A DNA stretch of 27,507 nucleotides, taken from IMG/VR virus record IMGVR_UViG_3300004806_000074, positions 1-27,507 of that record; one strand, written 5' to 3'. Position 1 is the stretch's first letter, and the number at the start of each line of letters is the position of its first letter. The notes beneath the pieces were generated by a model. The model did no database searches. It was given only the letters and a program-made list of their open reading frames with translations, and was not told where the DNA came from. The DNA comes from a virus. Positions 22,420 to 27,507 of this stretch are shown here, piece after piece. Made by a program: the position numbers and the translations under genes.

Positions 22420-23260
22420 TGTACCCAACAACCTAAGAAACTTTGTATGGAAAGACGAGTCCACACAGAGTAGCTTTGCTGTTACCTTTCCAAATGCTCC
22501 AGACATGGATCTTATCCTTATAGGTGCAGAGCTTCATCAAGACATAGAAGCACATGATCGATTAGTGCTGCACTTTAAAGGACATCCATTTATTAACCGA
22601 AGCCCTATAACAGGCGGTGACCCTGTTCAATTTGTATTCAGGGGAGTAAATGAATCCTCTACATGGAATGGTTACGTACATCACATTAAGCAAGTAAATA
22701 CCCATCAAGGTGGAAACACGGACATCATCTGTGTAGGAGCTTCATGGGTTCTAAAAGAAACTGCTCAAAAGATCTACAAAACTACTACCTCAGATAAAGT
22801 AGTTACTGCCATAGCTAATGCTCATGGGTTTGAGGCCATTACTCAGAGAGATCCACGCCCTCGTGATAGCGTAGTGCTGGCAGGACAAAGCTACTGGCAG
22901 TTGATAAAGAGATTAGCAAATCAAAATGGAAACGCCTTTAGGTGTGAGAATACAACCATCTATTTTGTATCTAAAGATAAGATCTACCAAAGTAAACTTA
23001 ACTCAGCTCCCTATTATTTCTATGTAGATTCTGAAGTAGACGGAGCTATTCCTCGTGAGCTACGTATGACAGGATCAATTATTAACTTTACCCCTGTAGT
23101 ATCAGACCAAGCACCTGAGATGGGTGTACGAGTAGATAGAGTAGTTACCGGATTAAACCACAATACAGGCGTAGTTATTAAAACCGTACATCCTCACAAG
23201 GCACCGACGTCTTCACCGTCTGGTGTGGTGGTACCGTCACCTGGGTACTTCTTAACATGA
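22409..23260 (+). CDS. Baseplate hub, N-terminal part (gpD/gp27-like)
   Basis: A 283-residue protein resembling the first half of late-control gpD / hub proteins. It has DLILIGAELHQDIEAHDRLV (about 33-52; GYSLDIE-like first barrel), GVNESSTWNGYVHHIKQVNT (about 79-98), DIICVGASWVLKETAQKIYK, DKVVTAIANAHGFEAITQRD (about 128-147), and AGQSYWQLIKRLANQNGNAF (about 158-177). That is the usual gpD order. The second barrel expected at the C-terminus (PxxLRPxDxVxL) is missing here and is found instead in the next gene. The hub binds the spike and the tube. Its stop overlaps the next start (ATGA). The start is preceded by GAGGG inside the LysM gene. Confidence 0.75.
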   Translation: MEINVPNNLRNFVWKDESTQSSFAVTFPNAPDMDLILIGAELHQDIEAHDRLVLHFKGHPFINRSPITGGDPVQFVFRGVNESSTWNGYVHHIKQVNTHQGGNTDIICVGASWVLKETAQKIYKTTTSDKVVTAIANAHGFEAITQRDPRPRDSVVLAGQSYWQLIKRLANQNGNAFRCENTTIYFVSKDKIYQSKLNSAPYYFYVDSEVDGAIPRELRMTGSIINFTPVVSDQAPEMGVRVDRVVTGLNHNTGVVIKTVHPHKAPTSSPSGVVVPSPGYFLT

Positions 23261-23871
23261 GTAACTTTTCAAACAATACTTCCGCATCTAATGTAAAGGC
23301 AATCTTTACAAAGCACCACGTATATGAGGTAGCTTCTAGCTTAGCTGAGTCTAAACAAATCGCTGATGGGTATAGCAGCACTCACCGCTGGCAGCATAGA
23401 GCTCACGTAACAATTATTGGTAACCCTTCTATAAGACCATATGATCCTATATACCTAGACGGACTTCCTAACGGTATGTCTGGATATTGGACAGTGTTAT
23501 CTGTAGTACACGTATTTGGTGGACGCCCATCTAACTACTTTGTAGAGCTGGAAGTTGGAACAGATATAGTAGGTCTTACAGACCCAGCAGCTGCTTCTAG
23601 GGCGGGAACTAGGGACCTACAAAGCGACCTAGCTGGTCAGTCCTTAGTTGCATCTGACTCTACCTTAACCTCCTATACATTGTCGCCAAACGCTAACAGT
23701 TTAGTTTTGGCCACAGGAACAACAAGCCCAACATCTATAACCTCAATAGGCGCAGTATCCATACCTAATGTACCAAATATCACTACCTATATAGATGCCC
23801 CACCTGATCTTACTGGGGTAAAAAAGACGATACAATGGACATCCACAAAGAGTAGCAGGGTTATTTCATGA
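23257..23871 (+). CDS. Baseplate hub, C-terminal part as a separate gene
   Basis: A 204-residue protein whose first half matches the end of gpD-like hubs: EVASSLAESKQIADGYSSTH (24-43), HVTIIGNPSIRPYDPIYLDG (50-69), and GYWTVLSVVHVFGG, then YFVELEVGTD (about 92-103). The remaining 100 residues are Ser/Thr-rich and variable. The ATGA overlap with the previous gene, which is in a different frame, and the exact fit of the missing gpD part indicate a split hub encoded by two coupled genes. I saw no slippery site, so I think the two products assemble after translation. Confidence 0.7.
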   Translation: MSNFSNNTSASNVKAIFTKHHVYEVASSLAESKQIADGYSSTHRWQHRAHVTIIGNPSIRPYDPIYLDGLPNGMSGYWTVLSVVHVFGGRPSNYFVELEVGTDIVGLTDPAAASRAGTRDLQSDLAGQSLVASDSTLTSYTLSPNANSLVLATGTTSPTSITSIGAVSIPNVPNITTYIDAPPDLTGVKKTIQWTSTKSSRVIS

Positions 23872-24626
23872 TTAACGATAATGAGTATGGGGAAGACCCA
23901 CAGGGACGTAGAAGGTTTTATGGCATTTATTCTGCCTCAGTAGTTAATGTTAACGACCCGCTACGCAGAAACAGAATCCAGGTTCAAGTACATATGCCTA
24001 CCGGTTCAGAGATTACTCACTGGGCTAAAGCCTGTCTTCCAGTAACTTCTAACTCTTACCATCCAGACCACCTAGCTCACACAGCGTCTCAGGTAGCAGC
24101 CATGCTTACAACGACCCCAGTAACCATCACTGCTGCTGGTACAGGCACAGGTACCGGAACAGGTACCGGAACAGGTACCGGATCTGGCACAGGTACAGAC
24201 TCGGCTGTTACAGGCAGCGCCGTATCAGTAACGGTTACTACTACCGACACAGTTACAGTAACAACTACAGATACAGTTACTAGCACAGTCAATATTCCAG
24301 CTCTTACCGTAGTGCCTATAAACACCGCCATGCAGTTAAATCATCCTCACGCACCGGTCAATAAAAAGGTAGCACCTGTAAACTCCTCTACCGATCCTAG
24401 GGCTAACCTCATAGAATCGGCTTCTCCTTTAGCAGCTACAGAAGTAGACAGCAGCACATATACTACCTCTAGTGGAATAACAGCTCCAGGAACAACAGCT
24501 ACAGCTGGAGTAACAACCCCAGAGCACACATTCCATAGGAACATACCGGCAGTACAGCAGTTAGTGTGGGTAATGTTTGAGGCCGGAGACCCAGAGAAAC
24601 CAGTATGGATAGGAGTACAGTCATGA
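23868..24626 (+). CDS. Baseplate spike OB-fold protein (gp5/gpV-like) with low-complexity insert
   Basis: A 252-residue protein. The N-terminal FYGIYSASVVNVNDPLRRNR (17-36) and IQVQV begin the OB fold of T4 gp5 / gpV-type spikes; a Trp-containing SEITHWAKACLPVT follows. The closing strand WVMFEAGDPEKPVWIGVQS lies only at the C-terminus (about 234-252). Between residues about 63 and 220 there is a long Gly-Thr, Ser-Thr and Val-Thr-rich stretch with runs of GT dipeptides. No lysozyme domain is present, so the cell-wall hydrolysis is presumably done by the tape measure protein. It overlaps the previous gene by ATGA and the next gene by four bases. Confidence 0.75.
   Translation: MINDNEYGEDPQGRRRFYGIYSASVVNVNDPLRRNRIQVQVHMPTGSEITHWAKACLPVTSNSYHPDHLAHTASQVAAMLTTTPVTITAAGTGTGTGTGTGTGTGSGTGTDSAVTGSAVSVTVTTTDTVTVTTTDTVTSTVNIPALTVVPINTAMQLNHPHAPVNKKVAPVNSSTDPRANLIESASPLAATEVDSSTYTTSSGITAPGTTATAGVTTPEHTFHRNIPAVQQLVWVMFEAGDPEKPVWIGVQS
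24138..24199 (+). repeat. 12-base Gly-Thr minisatellite in the spike gene
   Basis: About five copies of a unit near GGTACCGGAACA coding Gly-Thr-Gly-Thr. The palindrome GGTACC occurs in each unit, as in the collagen arrays. Confidence 0.75.
24611..24615 (+). promoter_or_regulatory. Ribosome site that decides the gp25 start
   Basis: AGGAG seven bases before ATG 24623, inside the end of the spike gene. An upstream in-frame ATG at 24605 lies before this site, so 24623 is preferred. Confidence 0.6.
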
Positions 24627-25018
24627 CTTATGCGGAAGCCATTTCTTTCCCTTATACTGTTGACCCTACAGGTAAAGTAGTCTCTACAACTAATACATCT
24701 AAGATCTATATTGATAGAGTACTTACCCTGCTCTCTACTAATATAGGTCAAAGGCCTATCACTGTTAACTACGGAGTTGACTGGTCTAAAGCATTATTTG
24801 AAGCTGACGGAGATGCCCAGACAGCTATACGCCAAGCGATAAACTCTGCTATATCTCAATGGCTTCCTGAAATAAAAGTTATATCTATTAATATAGCTTA
24901 CGATCAAGCGTCTGGAATAGAAAACGTAGATCTAGCAGTTAAGCTTCCAGACAATACAGTTGCAAACATATCAGTTAACTCAGCAATACTAAACTATGAC
25001 GGAACCATTACGAGGTAA
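24623..25018 (+). CDS. Baseplate wedge protein, gp25-like
   Basis: A 131-residue protein from ATG 24623 (ATGA overlap with the spike stop). The gp25 family pattern is clear: SKIYIDRVLTLLSTNIGQRP (27-46), ITVNYGVDWSKALFE, AIRQAINSAISQWLPEIKVI, then INIAYDQASGIENVDLAVKL and a final strand. gp25 initiates sheath and baseplate assembly and is a hallmark of contractile systems. Its gene sits directly before baseplate J, as in P2 and T4-like phages. An ATG at 24605 would add six residues. Confidence 0.85.
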   Translation: MTYAEAISFPYTVDPTGKVVSTTNTSKIYIDRVLTLLSTNIGQRPITVNYGVDWSKALFEADGDAQTAIRQAINSAISQWLPEIKVISINIAYDQASGIENVDLAVKLPDNTVANISVNSAILNYDGTITR

Positions 25019-25020
25019 AA

Positions 25021-27030
25021 ATGCAAATAGACTATACATCACGAGACTTTGCTTCTTTAAAAGCAGACCTTATTTCGCTAATTAGTCAGCGCACTGCAAC
25101 CAGCGCCAGTACTTGGAATCCTACAGACTACTCAGACTTAGGCAACGTACTGGTTGAAGCATTCTCTTATATGGGAGACGTTATGTCTCACTATCTAGAC
25201 CGCGTAGCAAACGAGACATCTATCGATACCGCGATACAATCAGATACGCTTCTGTCATTTGCCAACCTCTATGATTACCACCCATCAGGACCAACACCTG
25301 CGGCTATCTCTCTTACCTTTACTAACAACAGCACATCCTCAATCGATCTTCCTGTCGGAACCCAAGTTATGGCACCACTGTCTTATGGAAACTATACTCA
25401 GGCTTACTTTGAGACCACACAGGCAGCTACCGGACTTGCCCCAAGCGCACAAATTACTTTAACTGCTTTAGAGGGAAAGACTGTAAACACTGATCGTCCT
25501 GACCTAATCAACCAGACATACAATAAGCCGCTTCCTTCAAACCTCGGTACATCCAACGGGACACCTAACCAATCATTTACAATTATTGATGTTAACATCA
25601 TTGATAGTTCTATAAAAGTATACGTAGGACAAAGTGTAGCTTTTAATAGCTGGACATATGTAGATAGTCTTCTTGAGTATGGTCCAGGAGACACCGTATT
25701 TACAACTACTAGAAGCTCTGACGGAACCACCAGTATTTTGTTGGGCGATGGAATTAACGGAAGCATTCCTTTGCAGGGTCAGCTCATCAGCTCCCTCTAT
25801 AAGACCAGCGTAGGTATTGCTGGAAACGTAAAAGCACAAAGTGTTACTGAAGTAACCTTTATTCCTGGAAACACTAACGTCCAAGCTCCAGCATACCTAT
25901 CAGTTACAAACCAATATCCAGCTACTGGAGGAGCAGACCCAGTCTCCTCTACAAATATACGTCAGCATATTAAGAATGCCGTATCGTCTAGAGGACGTGC
26001 GGTTACTCTTTCTGATTATGGATACCTTGCGTCTCTAGTATCTCAGGTTGGAAAAGCAAACGCATCTTCCAGCGTATACTCATCTGTTAACCTTTATATA
26101 CAGCCAACCAATGATGGCTCTGCTGCTCCGGGATACCCTCAAGCTACTCTAGTATCTGCCGTAGCTAACGGAACAAATATCGTGTATACCACAGACTATA
26201 AGGGACATAACTTTGCAGTTGGAGATTTTGTAAACATCAGTGGATTTACTCCTACAAGCTTAAACTTACAAGGAGCACAGATATCTGCAATTCAGGCAGC
26301 AACACCATCTACAACATTTACAATAACTAACACGCTTTCTGCGACATCAAACACTAACTCTGGTGGATACGCTATTGATCTTACTCCTACATATGCATTC
26401 ACCAATACTTTAGTTCCAGCCGTACAGGCATACATGGCTCCTACTATTCCAGCAGGAGTAACATTGACTGTTGCTCCTCCTACCTATGCGCCGGTCTACT
26501 TAAGCCTGTCTGTTATCGCCCAACCATCCTATAGAAATGCTGACGTTAAGCTTGCTGTGTATCAAGCAATGTTGGGTACCGGAGGATTGTTTGAATACTC
26601 TAACAATCTATTTGGAGACACGATCTATCTATCCTCTATTATCTCCGCAGTCAACAATATTCCTGGCGTAGTTTCCTCAACAGTCACTCAGCTAAATATT
26701 GACGGTAGCTCCTCTGTAGCTGTGCAGACAGCGACAGTAACTGCTGCAACTGCTACAGGAACGTATATCACATACGTAGCTAACAACACGTTCCAACCAG
26801 GAGAAGTAGTAACGATTAGCGGACTGTCTTCTCTTAACCTGACAAACGTCACTGTCTACTCTGCCACACCTACTCAATTTGTTGTGGCTAATGGAGCTGC
26901 CGCAGCTTCAGTAACTGGTGCATCAGGAACAGCAACAGTTAATGGGGCAATAACCTTGGCTCCTAACCAGATGCCTTTCTTGGTAAACACCAGTCTTGTT
27001 ACAACTGTAAGCGGCGGAATCAACTCTTAA
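25021..27030 (+). CDS. Baseplate J-like protein
   Basis: A 669-residue protein starting two bases after gp25. The family opening is present: DYTSRDFASLKADLISLISQ (4-23), WNPTDYSDLGNVLVEAFSYM (32-51), YLDRVANETSIDTAIQSDTL (58-77). In the middle, TNIRQHIKNAVSSRGRAVTL then SDYGYLASLVSQVGKANA (about 310-350) is the diagnostic baseplate J segment. LGTGGLFEYSNNLFGDTIYL lies further on. Two beta modules are inserted or appended: residues about 373-455 and about 569-640. Both have a GT-x-x-x-Y-T/V then F-x-x-G-x-x-V-x-I-S-G pattern and resemble the modules inserted in the sheath. J forms the wedge ring of the baseplate. Confidence 0.9.
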   Translation: MQIDYTSRDFASLKADLISLISQRTATSASTWNPTDYSDLGNVLVEAFSYMGDVMSHYLDRVANETSIDTAIQSDTLLSFANLYDYHPSGPTPAAISLTFTNNSTSSIDLPVGTQVMAPLSYGNYTQAYFETTQAATGLAPSAQITLTALEGKTVNTDRPDLINQTYNKPLPSNLGTSNGTPNQSFTIIDVNIIDSSIKVYVGQSVAFNSWTYVDSLLEYGPGDTVFTTTRSSDGTTSILLGDGINGSIPLQGQLISSLYKTSVGIAGNVKAQSVTEVTFIPGNTNVQAPAYLSVTNQYPATGGADPVSSTNIRQHIKNAVSSRGRAVTLSDYGYLASLVSQVGKANASSSVYSSVNLYIQPTNDGSAAPGYPQATLVSAVANGTNIVYTTDYKGHNFAVGDFVNISGFTPTSLNLQGAQISAIQAATPSTTFTITNTLSATSNTNSGGYAIDLTPTYAFTNTLVPAVQAYMAPTIPAGVTLTVAPPTYAPVYLSLSVIAQPSYRNADVKLAVYQAMLGTGGLFEYSNNLFGDTIYLSSIISAVNNIPGVVSSTVTQLNIDGSSSVAVQTATVTAATATGTYITYVANNTFQPGEVVTISGLSSLNLTNVTVYSATPTQFVVANGAAAASVTGASGTATVNGAITLAPNQMPFLVNTSLVTTVSGGINS

Positions 27031-27040
27031 GGAGCAATAA

Positions 27041-27507
27041 ATGACTAAGTATGGTGTAAGCCGATACGGATCTGGATTTAAATACGGTGAAACTAGCGCT
27101 GTAAGCGTTTACTATAACGCCAACCTTGTAGCCACAACAAGTGACTATAACACCGTCACCATTAACTGGACTAACTTTTCTACAGACCCATCTGATGGTG
27201 CTCCAAGCTCAAGTTGGTTTTGGAAACTTGTAAAGAGCTATACCGGTACTCACGACAATCCTTTAGATGGAACTACGTTAGCTGGAGGACAGTACGCAGG
27301 TACAGGAGCAAACTTCCTTACCACCTATCAGGACATAGATACCAACTTAACTGATGTACAAGTATCTTATTCTCTATGGGTATTCACAGGATCTAGGTGG
27401 GTACTGTGTGGAGCTGACTATGGATACATAGTTCAAGATACTGGAACTCTTAATACTCTTACTAGTTGGATACCTAAAGCTTGGCTTAACTCTTCAGGAT
27501 TACTAGG
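27041..27507 (+). CDS. Baseplate/tail protein following J (3' partial)
   Basis: The gene runs off the right edge; 155 codons are visible. AAGGAG (27029-27034), which overlaps the stop of the J gene, sets the start. The product begins MTKYGVSRYGSGFKYGETSA, then a beta sandwich like fibronectin type III (NTVTINWTNFSTDPSDG, then SSWFWKLVKSYTGTHDNPLD), and VQVSYSLWVFTGSRWVLCG. Its position after J is that of gpI/gp7-type tail proteins, which often begin with a module like this before fibre attachment parts. The name is uncertain. Confidence 0.6.
   Translation, partial: MTKYGVSRYGSGFKYGETSAVSVYYNANLVATTSDYNTVTINWTNFSTDPSDGAPSSSWFWKLVKSYTGTHDNPLDGTTLAGGQYAGTGANFLTTYQDIDTNLTDVQVSYSLWVFTGSRWVLCGADYGYIVQDTGTLNTLTSWIPKAWLNSSGLL

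Noticed and set aside
24089-24331. Minus-strand Val-rich open frame opposite the spike gene
   Set aside because: It mirrors the Gly-Thr/Val-Thr repeat and has no start signal; the + strand gene is clear.
24605-24622. Upstream ATG of the gp25 gene as the true start
   Set aside because: AGGAG lies between it and ATG 24623, and 24623 gives the ATGA overlap seen at other junctions.

Overview
The window is a stretch of a tailed-phage genome with a contractile tail (myovirus, Caudoviricetes). It carries a sheath, a gp19-like tube, a tape-measure protein with two cell-wall hydrolase domains, a hub, a spike, a LysM wedge protein, a gp25-like protein and baseplate J, in the usual order of a myovirus tail module. 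Genes are tightly packed, often joined by 1-14 base overlaps, and nearly all lie on the + strand. No integrase, transposase, tRNA or CRISPR array was seen. The host is not named by the sequence. Two divergent promoters have extended -10 boxes placed so that transcription should begin at the ATG itself; such leaderless genes are common in actinobacteria, so an actinobacterial, perhaps aquatic, host is possible but only an inference.

Positions 1-10059 hold host-recognition and surface genes. There is a 5'-truncated collagen-like fibre ending in a tail-collar domain and a six-repeat Asp-box propeller, a second collagen-like fibre, a small beta protein, a glycine-rich adhesin-like protein, and two further fibres at 7829-10059. 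Set among them is a sugar-modification cassette: a GT-A glycosyltransferase (1526), a GT25-like glycosyltransferase, a Methyltransferase_24 and a TPR protein (4214-6053, the only minus-strand genes), then a GH130-like propeller protein and an FkbM methyltransferase (6097-7766). The two arms of this cassette diverge from a 31-base quasi-palindromic double promoter.

Positions 10061-13692 hold small proteins and the neck: two small proteins (one with a Cys cluster), a head-closure-like protein, two beta-sandwich proteins, four tiny Lys-rich proteins (one is Cys-rich and metallothionein-like), a rho-independent terminator, and then three genes ending in a likely tail terminator.

Positions 13739-27507 are the tail: sheath, tube, a gp26-like/tail-chaperone gene, tape measure, a large baseplate protein, LysM protein, a hub split over two genes, OB-fold spike, gp25, baseplate J, and a partial last gene. 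The most striking signal lies between tube and tape measure. The chaperone gene ends in UUU-UAA-C with GGAG three bases upstream, as in the RF2 (prfB) programmed +1 frameshift. The +1 frame stays open for 49 more codons, and these repeat a motif found inside the upstream gene. An 18-base perfect palindrome lies directly upstream and overlaps the GGAG.
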